Positions 10,507 to 20,520 of a DNA stretch of 32,691 nucleotides are shown here, piece after piece (within the stretch, counting starts at the first letter, position 1; the number at the start of each line of letters is the position of its first letter). The stretch is from NCBI GenBank assembly GCA_025769875.1, contig JAGFNK010000578.1:1-32691 (forward strand), given 5' to 3'. The position numbers and the translations under genes are program-made. The notes under the pieces are model-generated. The model had not been told where the DNA came from. It worked only from the letters and a program-made list of their open reading frames with translations, and did not search any database. Source of the DNA: Russula earlei. Taxonomy: Eukaryota > Basidiomycota > Agaricomycetes > Russulales > Russulaceae.

Positions 10507-11513
10507 CTACTTGCACACCCCAGCATCATCATTGTCAACTGTATGCATGCAGAGCAAGTGATTTTTGAAGAGGAAATGGAAAATATTTTTTTGAAAAAAG
10601 ACACTATTCAATAACACATTCTGCATGGTCCCTCTGAATTCTCTGATACTCATGTCATCAGCAACTTTATCTTGCCTGATATTTGCTTGCTCCCTCTCAC
10701 ACTGCATCACAGGGCCTGTTCCAAGTTCACCAGCCAGTGCTTCTTCTTCTTGTGTGTCCATCTGGAGGTCAGCCACTTCATCATCAAAGGTGCCAATCTC
10801 CCTAGAGTCATATGTGTGAATAAGATTGTGAAGTGCTGTGAGCGCACATGGGACGTGTGCTTGAACTTCCATGTCATACTTGCAGGTTGTGAGAGAATGT
10901 TGAAATGCCACTTGAGAATTCTGAAAATGTGTTCAATGACATTGTGAGCTTGGGCATGACTCAAATTGAACAGCTCCTTGGGTGTGCATGGCCTAGGAGA
11001 AACATCAGTAAGACAACTTGAAAGTAAGACAACAAAGACTCACCTTGTGCCAGCATGGCCCCATTCAGCTAGATGGTACCGCACACCTTGATAAGGGGTG
11101 AGAAGCACATCTGATGAGGCAAAACCTGCATCACCAAGATAATACTTCCCCCTTGGGACATGAAGATCAGAATGACATGCTGCATGAAAAAGTGTTGCAT
11201 CAACAGTGGAACCCTCCCAACCAGTCAGCAGGTAGGTGAAGCAGAGTTTGAATGAGCATCCCACAAGGCAGTTCTGCATGAGTCCTCCTTTGTGGTTCCT
11301 TGCCACATCATGCTCTGCAGCAGTGGCAAAATAGTTGATATGTGTACCATCAATAGCACCCAGTGCATCCTTGAGAATTTGGGGTTGCTTTGGATAAAGG
11401 GGTGAGGGGGTGAATTGGCATTGGGAAGGTGCACAAATGTGGTGTAGAAGGGAGGGCTCAAGAGAATGCCTAGAAATACCTAGCTATCCATCAGAAGACA
11501 TCTGAAAGAAACC
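10507..11513 (-). pseudogene. E2 Harbinger transposase, C-terminal part
   Basis: Minus-strand pieces read GAIDGTHI (first catalytic Asp), CFTYLLTGWEGST, YYLGDAGFASSDVLLTPY (second Asp) and, after a GTGAGT...CCTAG intron near 10997-11044, HAQAHNVIEHIFRILKW (Glu position of the DDE triad), then AHVPCALTALHNLIHTYD. Two frameshifts are visible: between QSNPKF and KDALGA near 11375, and near 10890 after HFNIL. Compared with E1 the downstream tail is longer. The gene is dead, but its catalytic positions are still recognisable. Confidence 0.85.
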
Positions 11514-11516
11514 TGA

Positions 11517-11672
11517 GGCCCCATACAGCAACCGAGATTTCTTGAAACTTGAACTTGGAACTTGAATTTCGGGATTAGCCGGGAGTGACAGGAGTGACAG
11601 GTGTGATGACAGTGACATGTCATATGATTAACTAATATCAGTTGTCTTCGTCTGTTAACTGTAATTCACATG
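11517..11672 (+). repeat. Left terminal inverted repeat of E1
   Basis: Matches the reverse complement of 15556-15711. It holds a nested sub-repeat, GAAACTTGAACTTGGAACTTGAA, close to the tip, and two or three GTGACAGG units. About five mismatches are seen across some 155 bp. Confidence 0.92.
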
Positions 11673-11785
11673 TTTGTTGTTGTAATGACTGATGCACCCA
11701 AAAACTTTTTATGCCCCTCTGAGTCATGGCCAATTTTTTACCCCCCAATTTCAAGTCATCACCTGTCTGTCCCCTGGTCAATGCT

Positions 11786-13062
11786 ATGGCTGATTACCTT
11801 GATCAGGAGAGGCTGTATCTGCAGGTACAATGGTGACGCCAACAACTTCTAATGATTTTATATTTTACAGGTTATGCCTTTTATGGCTTCCAGGCCATAC
11901 TGTCAATACTCAAACCCCATTCTCCTCCTATTCCATATCACACCTCCACCCTCACTGGTCTTGCCTGGGTCCATGAACTACTCACTGGCCACCCAGAACA
12001 CATTCGGAATGAACTTGGGGTCCATAAACATGTGTTTCACAAGCTCCAGCAGACTCTCCGCGACTTTGGTGTTGTGTCATCTCAGCATGTCCGAATTGAA
12101 GAACAGGTTGCCATATTTCTCTATGCCACTTCCACCAGGCTGTCAACAACAAATATTGGAGAGTGTTTTCAGTGGTCACCAAGCATGGTCTCAAAGTACG
12201 TATCCTATGGTTTCCTTCTATATATCTTCTGATGGATATCCAGATATTTTAAAAAGATACTTGGAGTTCTTGCAACCCCCCCTTTCTACACCACCTTTGT
12301 ACAGCTTCCTGATGCCAATTCCCCTCCTCACTCCTTTATCCAAGGGAATCCCAAAATTTTTCCCTTTTTCAAGGATGCCCTGGGTGCTATCGACAGCACC
12401 CACATTGGTTGTTACTCCACTACCACAGAGCGCAATGCAACAAGAGACTGCAATGGCATTCTCTCACAGAACTGCCTTGCTGCTTGTTCATTTGACCTCC
12501 ACTTCACATATCTTTTGACTGGTTGGGAGGGCTCCACTGCCAACTCAACTCTTTTCCACAATGCCCATCATTCCAATTTCCCCATCCCAAGAGGGAAATA
12601 CTATCTTGCTGATGCAGGCTTTGCCTCATCAAACACACTGCTTGTTCCTTATCGAGGTGTACGATATCATCTATCTGAGTAGGGTCATGCTGGCATATGG
12701 TGTGTTCTCTCTTTCTTTCCCATCTTCTCACTAATTTTTATGCTTGTCCTAGGCCACGCACACCTCAGGAATTATTCAATCTGCGCCATGCTCAAGCTCG
12801 CAACATCATAGAGCGTATGTTTGGGATTCTCAAGCAGCATTTCAAAATCCTTCGGTACTCCCCTGAGTATAACATGGACATTCAAGCACACATCCCATCG
12901 GCACTTGCAGCCCTTCACAATTTTATTCACCATTATGATCACAGTGAGATCAATGTATTTGATGACAGGGTAGACCCTCAGATGGGTCATCGTGAAGTGG
13001 CTGGTGAACTGGGAAGAGGGGTAGTGACATGCTATGAGAGGGAGCAAGCAAATATCAGGTGA
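11786..13062 (+). pseudogene. E1 Harbinger (HARBI1-like) transposase with one in-frame stop
   Basis: Four exons, 11786-11824, 11894-12195, 12244-12699 and 12753-13062, join in one frame of 368 codons. Starting MADYLDQERLYLQ, it contains a helix-turn-helix-like N-terminal region, then GAIDSTHIGCYSTT (first Asp), YYLADAGFASSNTLLVPY (second Asp), and RPRTPQELFNLRHAQARN followed by IIERMFGILK (Glu), ending near EREQANIR and TGA. The only defect in the core is TAG at 12680-12682, where the E2 copy has TGG (Trp, in AEWGHAG). The DDE residues are otherwise in place. The first exon is the least certain. A relatively recent loss of function is likely. Confidence 0.87.
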
Positions 13063-13240
13063 GACAGGATTGCAGGTGAGATGTGGGAGCAGTATCAGAA
13101 AACACTTGAGGATCGTGCAGCAGGTATTTAGTTCAGACACATGTCCACATGTTTTCAGAAAATGAAAGAACACTTCATGGCATTCAACAAATTACAATAC
13201 ATGCGTGTGATGGGTGACTACTGTAGAAGTACAACTACAG

Positions 13241-15546
13241 TCAGGACATCCTGGCCTTCTCCAATAGATCCTTGATGTAGTTGCGTGCAATCTCGCGCGA
13301 CAACACTGACCCATTAGTCATAAGCACAATATAACTGTCTATGCGCATGATGTCACAAGATCCCAAGATATTGATCACAGGGACAAAGTCATCCATGGAG
13401 AGCCATTCACCATTCAGTTCAATATCCTTGGTAAGATGTTGAATTGCCAGTGACCGATGGGTGGCCTCGGGAAGTGCCAAGATAGTTATGATGTCATTTG
13501 AAGGCAGCATATGCATGGCCAGAGGTGGGGCTGGGGCTGGGTTTGAGGGGAGTGCCAGTGGCATTGGGAGTGGGGGGAGTGCCAGCAACATTGAGGGTGG
13601 GGACAAAGCAATGAATGCATGCATCATTGAGTTGAAGTTATCAGCAAACCTCTCCATGGTTGACTGCATGCTGTGGACAGCAACTGCCATGGAATCAGAC
13701 TTGAGTTTTTTGGTAAATGAGGAAGATGTTTCAGAGGTGACATCCTTGACCTGAGATACTTTACATTTGGAATGAAGGACACTGGATGAGGAGGAAGAGC
13801 GATCTGGCGCCAGAGATGACAAGGAGTCCCCACTTTGATGTTCAAACAAATTGGGATTGGGGGACAGTGTCATGAACCATTCTCCAGAGAGGGCCCTTGA
13901 AGGACCCTTCCTTATAGGAGGAAACTCAGCCTCTATGGTGTCACCCTGTTCACTCGAGCAAAAGGGGTGAGTAGAGGTGTCCACAATATCGTGCATGCAT
14001 TGTCGCACAAGCAATTCTCAGCACAATCGACATACAGCAAGCCCCACTTAGAGACAACCCTTTTAGCAATAAAGGACAATACTAGGACCTTCCTAGGGAC
14101 CCTTTAGGACAACTATAAGTGCTCTACAATAGACACTAACATAGTATCAAAGACCCTGCAATGCGTTATTAGACTAACTCTAATAACTATAAAATGAACT
14201 ATAAGGCAATACTAGGGACCTTAATAGAAACATTAGGGTCGACTTTAAGGACCCTAATAGAACTATATATGGGGCCCTATAGAATAACACTATTCCCCGA
14301 ACCAGACTACAAGTCCTCAAATGACCGGCCCTAAACTAACTAACAGGAAATGAATCAGGTGTTTGCACGTGTACTAAAACAGTGAACACGTGGACAAGGA
14401 AGGCTCTTACTCATCAAGAGAAGCCTACTTACTCAGCAGCTTACCGAGCATGACTGAGCATGCTCAGTAAGCGTACTCTGACTTCTTACTCATCACTCTA
14501 TTGTGCTTGATAACAAGGTTATGACTTGTTCCCTATTTAGCAGCTCTCTTGTAGTATATAAGCGCTCAATAAAGTAGCAGACAGTCCTCAGACTGTCCAT
14601 TTGTTTATGGCACTCTCCATCCCTGAGATACTCCTTTAAGGACCGTCTCCTTGTGACTATCCTGGCCTCCTCTCTGCGTGACTGTTCAACTCTCACAGTA
14701 ATGGTACCTCTTTGGTATTTGTTACTACTCTGGACTCTACTCCTTGCCCATGCTGTCTTGGACATTTATCGACTCATCTTCAAACTTACCCCTCGCTCTT
14801 GAACTGGATAGTTCAACAGTGAGTCTTGACAGACAGTGACACAGATGACTGAGGGGGAGTAAAATGGGCTGTCAACTGTGTGCCCCAATGTGAATGTTGA
14901 CCTTTTGCACTTGATGGCATCAGAAATTTCATGATGCTGTGATATGGCCAGCCTTTATCCCTGTACTTCTTGTATTCTTGATTTTTCTACTAATGATCAG
15001 ATGGCATTGACAAATTAGATGTTATGTACGCACCTTGACTAGATCACTCCACACCAATTCCATTTCAGGTGGAACAACAATTCCATTCTCATCAGTCCAT
15101 AGGTGCCCAACCCCGGACTCTTTCCTGAGAGCAACAATTACCAAGTGCTCCTTCTTCATCTAGTAGTAGACGATGTTAGCTGCGTGATATGGCAAAGCAA
15201 AAAAATTTCGTACCCTTTGCCATTTTGATTTGCACATAGGTCCAGTCTTGATAGGACCCTTCTCATGCATGGGCTTAATAGAATTGGCTGCTTGGTTGAA
15301 GGTAAGGTCCTTGAACATGGCATTGGAGGTCATGTTTCCTTCTTGTTTCTGCTTGACAAGGAACAGTAGAAATGCAGCTTCCTCTTCAGTTGTCCATATA
15401 GCCTTGTTACTTTCTGAGATTAGACTTCCTTCCATGGAATCTGGACTTATTGATGAGCAGGTCTGCACCATATGGGGTGGTGGAGGTGGGGGTTGAAAGA
15501 TTGACACACCAATTGTTCCCAAGCCCAAGTCATTACACAACATCAC
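13241..15546 (-). pseudogene. E1 Myb/SANT-like accessory protein, interrupted by a solo LTR
   Basis: Minus-strand exons are 15546-15214, 15159-15034 and 14986 onward, with introns 15160-15213 (54 nt) and 14987-15033 (47 nt). Exon 1 has a Pro-rich start, then WTTEEEAAFLLFLVKQKQEG and MCKSKWQR, the trihelix/SANT-like pattern of PIF/Harbinger accessory proteins that bind DNA and import the transposase. Exon 2 has LVIVALRKESGVGHLW, exon 3 GWPYHSIMKFLMPSSAKG. An LTR (14831-13868) then intervenes. If one copy of the 5-bp duplication is counted once, the frame continues into LSPNPNLFEHQSGD and runs to TGA at 13241 through a Pro-rich linker and a C-terminal helical region (ATHRSLAIQHLTKDIELN). So the insertion appears to be the only major lesion. 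Confidence 0.85.
13868..14831 (+). mobile_element. Solo LTR, family LTR1, copy B (964 bp)
   Basis: Runs from TGTCATGAACC to GTCTTGACA, with a perfect 5-bp duplication GACAG on both sides (13863-13867 and 14832-14836). It is inverted relative to copy C. On the plus strand TATATAAG (14555-14562) is followed at 14568-14573 by AATAAA, which suggests the transcription direction. The palindrome TGAGCATGCTCA is at 14455-14466. No internal retroelement genes are present, so it is a recombination remnant. Confidence 0.93.
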
Positions 15547-15555
15547 ATATGCAAA

Positions 15556-15711
15556 TATGTGAATTACAGTTAACAGACAAAGACAACTGATATTAGTTAA
15601 TCATATGACATGTCACTGTCATCACACCTGTCACACCTGTCACTCCTGGCTAATCCTGAAATTCAAGTTCCAAGTTCAAGTTTCAAGAAATCTCGGTTGC
15701 TGTATGGGGCC
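15556..15711 (-). repeat. Right terminal inverted repeat of E1
   Basis: Reverse complement of the left repeat at 11517-11672, ending GGGGCC just before the TGA duplication at 15712-15714. Confidence 0.92.
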
Positions 15712-16138
15712 TGAGATATGATTACTTTGAAATGGTGTGGGGTGACCACTGAAAATGCTCTCCAACATGTGTCAATGGCAGCCCTGTGACAGCTGTATAA
15801 AGGAAGATAGTCATTTGTTCTTCAACTTGGACATGTTGTGATGATGAGATACCAAGTTGTTGGAGGATCCTCTGGAGGATGATAAATACTTTTTTATGCA
15901 CCCCAAGCTCAGTCTGAATGCACTCTGGATGGCCAGTGAGTAGGTCCTCAACCCACTTAGCCCCAGTGTATGAAGATGTGTGATATGGGATATGAGGACG
16001 ATAGAGGGGTGCAAGGAGCTCAAGTAATGCTTGGCAGCAAAGTAGGAGAACAGTTGACATATTTACCATGACATAGAGCCGTTGGTGCCATTGGCATCAC
16101 CATTGTACCCATTGCTGATGAGGGTTATTGGGCATCAT
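15712..16138 (-). pseudogene. E2 Harbinger transposase, N-terminal part
   Basis: Minus-strand reading gives CQALLELLAPLYRPHIPYHT, WVEDLLTGHPECIQTELGVH and HFQWSPHTISK. It is parallel to exon 2 of the E1 transposase (AWVHELLTGHPEHIRNELGV, FQWSPSMVSK). It ends at a GTAATC donor that corresponds to the second intron of the E1 gene. The E1 element begins a few bases later, so the remainder of this gene lies at 11513-10507. A short first exon around 16138-16100 is probable but unsure. Confidence 0.85.
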
Positions 16139-16535
16139 GAGCAAGGGAGGGGACAACAACAGGGGACAAAGTGAGCAACTTTTTGACAGAAATCTTTTTT
16201 GGCACATCACATGTAATTTCACAATATGTGAAATATTTATTTGGATACACATACATGACACAACAAGACAAATCATTGCTTATGCTTGCTTCACTTTCTC
16301 CACCAGATTACATATGTATTCATGTGCAAACTCATGTGATGACTCCACGGATATGAGTGCAAGGTAGCCATCCACCTCTCCAATGCTGCAATTGGCAAAC
16401 AGGGATAATGCTGGGACAATATCATCAGTTGGCAACCAAGAATCATTTGTGATATCCTTAATATCACTGGCAAGGCATTGGACTGCCAGTGTCTGACGTG
16501 TGTACTTGGGAAGTGCCAAAAATCCAGGTACAGTA

Positions 16536-17065
16536 TGTTAAGATCGGCTTGATCTTAATACTAACTCTTAGTGAAAGAGTTGCTTGATATAGTTCAAGCA
16601 CTAGACTTCAAATCCTTTGATATTATCTCAGGAAGAGTAAATGTAAGAGATGAGAAGGGCCTCTTTCACTTAGAGTAATGACTTGGTTTAAGAGAGTTGA
16701 CAAGGTAGTTATTCTTGTAAGAGAGTAAGTTGAGCATCAGGCTCAACTCTTTGATACATCTGAGTATTTATACTATATCTTGACAATGGCTGATCTGATT
16801 CATATGAAACTTGGGGAGCACATAGCTGAGACCCAGTAGTATCCAAAAACAAAGATCACAATCTGAAAGCATCAGAAATGACTCACACATGAGTCATTCT
16901 CTCCTAGTATCTGTCATCAGTCCAGTAAGCAATCACTAAGTGTGAATCATTGTATTAGTCAGCAATATCACTAAGCATCAGTCAGCAAACCAGTAAGCAA
17001 TAGTAAGAGGAAATGAGTAAGCAAGCATAGGTAAGCAGACAGGAATGCAAAACTGAGTCCTAACA
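16536..17065. mobile_element. Probable solo LTR, family LTR3 (530 bp)
   Basis: Starts TGTTAAGATC and ends GAGTCCTAACA, with TG...CA borders and a 5-bp terminal inversion (TGTTA/TAACA). The flanks are CAGTA and TGGTA, which differ by two transitions, so the target duplication is imperfect. It splits the accessory-protein frame of E2, which resumes on the far side. It contains an inverted pair of TGACTCA-type sites at 16877-16898. Confidence 0.65.
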
Positions 17066-17097
17066 TGGTATCACCTGTGGGTGTGGGTATGGGTGTG

Positions 17098-17681
17098 TGT
17101 TACAGTGTCACGGCCATAAGAGCATTAGCTCAGAGTTCAGTGGGGCCAAGTCCCTGTGACTTAGTTCAAGGGTTCAGTGGGGCCAGCTCAGAGAGACCGG
17201 ATCAAGGCTGAATCTGATAATGACTCAGTCCACAGACAGAGTCGATCTTCTGGTTTTACAGAAGAGGAGGACAATGATAGAGCAAGAGAGGAGTAAGAGG
17301 AACACAAGAGTTCCTCCTAGTGTGTTGATGTCAAGCAAGGTAAGAGCCAGCACAAACAAGTTGTGATTGAGAGAGGATACAGGGCAAAGGGATGTGACAG
17401 GAAATGGGACAAAGCTAAGCTTGGGGCATTCCCCAGCTTTTTACAGGTGCTTAAATACTGTATCTAGCAGGGCTGTACAGTACCATATGTAGAACAATAG
17501 ATAAAGGTGAACCAATAGCAAAAGGAACTCAAACAATAGGTGAAATACAAATAGGTGAAACAATAAAAGATCATCAGTATCAAGGGATGAAACAGTAACC
17601 AAGGGGATGAGGGTGAGAAGAAAAGGGGAGAACAATAACAAGGAAGTTAGAGACGAACCAACAAGGGGGTAATTTACAACA
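17098..17681. mobile_element. Solo LTR, family LTR2, copy 1 (584 bp)
   Basis: Begins TGTTACAGTGTCACGGCC and ends TTTACAACA. It matches copy 2 (19726-20304) over its full length in the same orientation, including CACAAGAGTTCCT-type and GCTAAGCTTGGGGCATTCCC segments. It is inserted in a GGGTGT-rich stretch that encodes the Thr-Pro repeats of the E2 accessory protein. The flanks GTGTG and GTGCA match only partly, which a repeat context makes hard to judge. Confidence 0.85.
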
Positions 17682-17968
17682 GTGCAGGTGTGGGTGTGGG
17701 TGTGGGTGTGAGTGCAGGTGCAGGTGCAAATTCAGGCATAGGCAGGGAGAGACCAAGAGAATGGACAGTTGAGTCAAAGACCTCAACAACTCTGTTCATG
17801 ACTGCTGTAACACCCATGACAGCAGACACCATGGTGACACCCTTTTGTTTTTTAGCTGAAGATGTTTTGGACATCAGGATATTGTCAATGAGGTGATTTA
17901 TGCTTGTTGGTTACGAAGTTGAATGAGGTATTTGTGAAGTCAAATGAGGGATTTGATGGTGAAGTCAA

Positions 17969-18933
17969 TGTCAGGACTCACTGTTGAACAATCCTGTTTA
18001 AGAGCGAGGTAGGAGCTGGGAGACGAGTCAACTGAATTCCAAGACAAAGTTGGTGAAAAGAATAGTCCAAACAAGTAGCAGGTACCAGAGAGGGACTGGT
18101 ATTGGCTGTGAGAGGTGATCATGAAGAGAAAGAGCCAGGGTGTGCTAGATAGGGCAGTCCTAAAGGAGTACCTTTGGTAATAGAGTGCCACAAATCAAAT
18201 GGACAGTCTGAAGACTGTCTGCTACTTTATTGAGCACTTATATACTGTACTACAAGAGAACTGCTAAATAGGGAACAAGTCTTAACCTTGTTATCAAGCA
18301 CAATTGACAGATGAGTAAGAAGTCGGAGTATGCTTACTGAGCATGCTCAGTCATGCTCAGTAAGCCGCTGAGTAAGAAGGCTCATACTGATGAGTAAGAG
18401 TCTTTACTGTCCACATGTTCACTGCTTTAGTACATGTGCAAAGCACCTGGTTCATTTATTGTTAGTTAGTTTAGGGCCAGTCATTTAAGGACTTGTAGTT
18501 TGGTTCTAGGAATAGAGTTGCTTATAAGGCCCCTTATATAGTTCTATTAGGGTCCTTAGAGTTGACTCTAGTACTTATATTAAGGTCCCTAGTATTGCTT
18601 TATAGTTCATTCTAAAGTTAGAGTTAGTCTAATAACGTGTTGTAGGGCTTTTAGAGTCTTGTTAGTGCCTCTTGTAGAGCACTTAGAGTTGTCCTAAAGG
18701 GTCCTTGGAGAGGCTATAATACTGTCCTTTATTGCTAAAAAGGTTGCCACTAAGTGGGGCTTGCTGTATGCCAATTGTGCCAAGAATCGCTTGCACAACA
18801 ATGTGCACATGATATTGTGGACACCTCTACTCACCCCTTTTGTCCATGTGAACAGGGTGGCACCATAGAGGCTGGGTTTCCTCTAATAAGGAAAGGTCCT
18901 TCAAGGGCTCTCCCCAGGAAGTGGTTCATGACA
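17969..18933 (-). mobile_element. Solo LTR, family LTR1, copy C (965 bp)
   Basis: Starts TGTCAGGACTCACTGTTGAA and ends GGTTCATGACA, flanked by a perfect 5-bp duplication GTCAA (17964-17968 and 18934-18938). It is nearly the same length as copy B and inverted to it. The palindrome TGAGCATGCTCA is at 18338-18349. It splits the E2 accessory gene between RRALT and SPSNPSFD in frame. Confidence 0.93.
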
Positions 18934-19132
18934 GTCAATGCCCTCCTGCTGCCACTGACTTGAGACAAATTGGGGGTCAGGTGAGCAGGAGTAGGTGGCT
19001 GGGATGGAGCATGCTCAGCATGAGGTGTTGGCTGTGAAGCCTGGTATGCATGTTTGCCTTTAGTTTTTGTTCCTACAAGAGATTCCATGGCCTTGCAATG
19101 TGGCCAGTGTTGTGACACGTACTGCTGATCCA

Positions 19133-20520
19133 TGTGAACTCAGGAGCAGGTGGGCAAGGGTTGGAACAGATGATATGCGGCGTAGGCGGCGTTAAACAGG
19201 AGGACGAGCCAAATGACTAGAATGTACCAGATGGGGACTGGTACGTGTAACTGGAGGCAGAGGCGAAGACTGGAGGCCAGTGCAGTGAGAGGGCTTTAGA
19301 CAAGGTGGTCATTGAAGAGTACCTTGGAAGCAAGGGGAGTCTTTAAACTGAGCGGTCACAGGGGAGTACCCAGGAAGATGAGAGTATCACAAATGGACAG
19401 TCTGACGACTGCCATGCTTCATTGGGGCTTATATACAGTGTACAGGGTCGATTACAAAGAACTGGGACTATTCTAGACTCTTTGGTACCATCCAATAGGA
19501 CTACAGAGGCATAAACTTGCTTGTGTCAAGTTTCAGGCTTACTGAGCACATTACTGATCATTGTGGAGCGATGACATCATTATGATGTCACTGTGGAGTG
19601 CTTAGTGAGCCTATGAGGTCACTGTGGAGTTGCTCAGTCAGCCATGATGTCATTGGAGCCTTGATGACGTCAGATGATTTATGCAACAGTTTCTAAGAGT
19701 TTGTGCTGCTGTTTCGGGTCCTTGGTGTTACGGCGTCGCGGCCGTAAGAGCGTTAGCTCAAGGTTCAGTGGGGCCAAGTCCCTGTGACTTGGTTCAAGGG
19801 TTCAGTGGGGCCGGTTCAAGGAGACCGGTTCAATGGTTTAGCGTCTCAAGGCTGAGTCAGACAATGACTCAGTCCGCAGACAGAGTCGATCTCCTGGTTT
19901 CACAGAAGAGGAAGACGATGAGAGAGAGGCAGAGGAGGAAGAGGAACACAAGGGTTTCTTGAGATGTGCTTAGGTCAAGCAAGGTGTAGGCCAGCACAAG
20001 CAAGTTGTGATTTGAGAAAGTGTACAAGGCAAGGGATGCGACAGGAAATGGGACAAAGCTAAGCTTGGGGCATTCCCCAGCTTTTACAGGCGCTTAAATA
20101 CTGTATGTAGCGAGGCTGTACAGTACTATAAGCAGATCAATAAGTGAAAAGGCAGATCAATAGCAAAAGTAGCTCAACAATAGATGAAACACAATAAGGG
20201 ATCACCATCAAGGGATGAAACGGTAACCACAGAAACGGAGATAATAAGAGGGACAATGATGGGAAGGAATTATGGACGAACCGACAAGGGGGTAGATCAT
20301 AACACTTGGTGGCTGGGTGGCCATGTGGCTGCCACGCAATGATTACCCGATTAGGAAACAGGTGCCTGGTCGTGTTATAGTGCCTTTGCAATCGCGATAT
20401 CTTGTACCGCAGGAGGGATAGCCCAGAAAATGGAAGGGAGTTGGTAATGCAAAGTGAGAGAGGTCTCTCTTGAGTGAAATAGGACAATCTACGGCCAGGA
20501 CCTGGCCTTGGTTCATAACA
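19133..20520 (-). mobile_element. Diverged LTR, family LTR4, containing a nested LTR2
   Basis: Read on the minus strand from TGTTATGAACC (20520) to GAGTTCACA (19133). It shares short blocks with LTR1: ATGGACAGTCTGA, GCTTATATACAG, and a TACCAGA..GGGACTGGTA block. About 800 bp remain without the nested copy. The flanks (ATCCA and TAGGT) do not match, and the accessory-gene sequence expected beyond it is absent, so this end may be a deletion junction and the borders are tentative. Confidence 0.5.
19726..20304. mobile_element. Solo LTR, family LTR2, copy 2 (579 bp), nested in LTR4
   Basis: Starts TGTTACGGCGTCGCGGCC and ends GATCATAACA, with a perfect 5-bp duplication CTTGG (19721-19725 and 20305-20309). 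Its own duplication shows that it is a separate insertion and not the partner LTR of copy 1. It carries TGACTCA at 19865-19871, also present in copy 1 at 17221-17227. Confidence 0.93.

Larger units (their letters stand above)
11517..15711 (+). mobile_element. Nested PIF/Harbinger DNA transposon (E1), 4195 bp including an inserted LTR
   Basis: Both ends begin GGCCCCATACAGCAACCGAG when read inward. The terminal inverted repeats extend about 155 bp with only a handful of mismatches. The element is flanked by a perfect 3-bp duplication, TGA (11514-11516 and 15712-15714), the size expected for PIF/Harbinger. Inside are a plus-strand transposase (11786-13062) and a convergent minus-strand Myb/SANT accessory gene (15546-13241), the standard two-gene layout. 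A 964-bp solo LTR with its own duplication lies in the accessory gene; without it the element would be about 3.2 kb. Confidence 0.93.
16280..19132 (-). pseudogene. E2 Myb/SANT-like accessory protein, C-terminal half, broken by three LTRs
   Basis: Minus-strand pieces in order: 19132-18939 (YVSQHWPHCKAMESLVGTKT, then a Pro-rich stretch), 17968-17682 (TSSAKKQKGVTMVSAV, PAPALTPTPTPTP), 17097-17066 and 16535-16280 (LPKYTRQTLAVQCLASDIKD to LVEKVKQA and TAA). Each matches the E1 accessory protein in order: HWPHCKAM against GWPYHSIM, and ALPKYTRQTLAVQ against ALPEATHRSLAIQ. LTR copy C, LTR2 copy 1 and LTR3 separate the pieces. A frame change occurs near 17900. The SANT-domain exons are missing. Confidence 0.82.

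Noticed and set aside
17066..17075. TGGTATCA just after the LTR3 end, resembling a Copia primer-binding site
   Set aside because: The Harbinger accessory-protein sequence resumes immediately, with no retroelement interior. The resemblance is best explained by the target site.
17098..20304. LTR2 copies 1 and 2 as the two LTRs of one retrotransposon
   Set aside because: Copy 2 has its own perfect CTTGG duplication, and the sequence between the copies is Harbinger gene, LTR1 copy C and LTR4, not retroelement genes.
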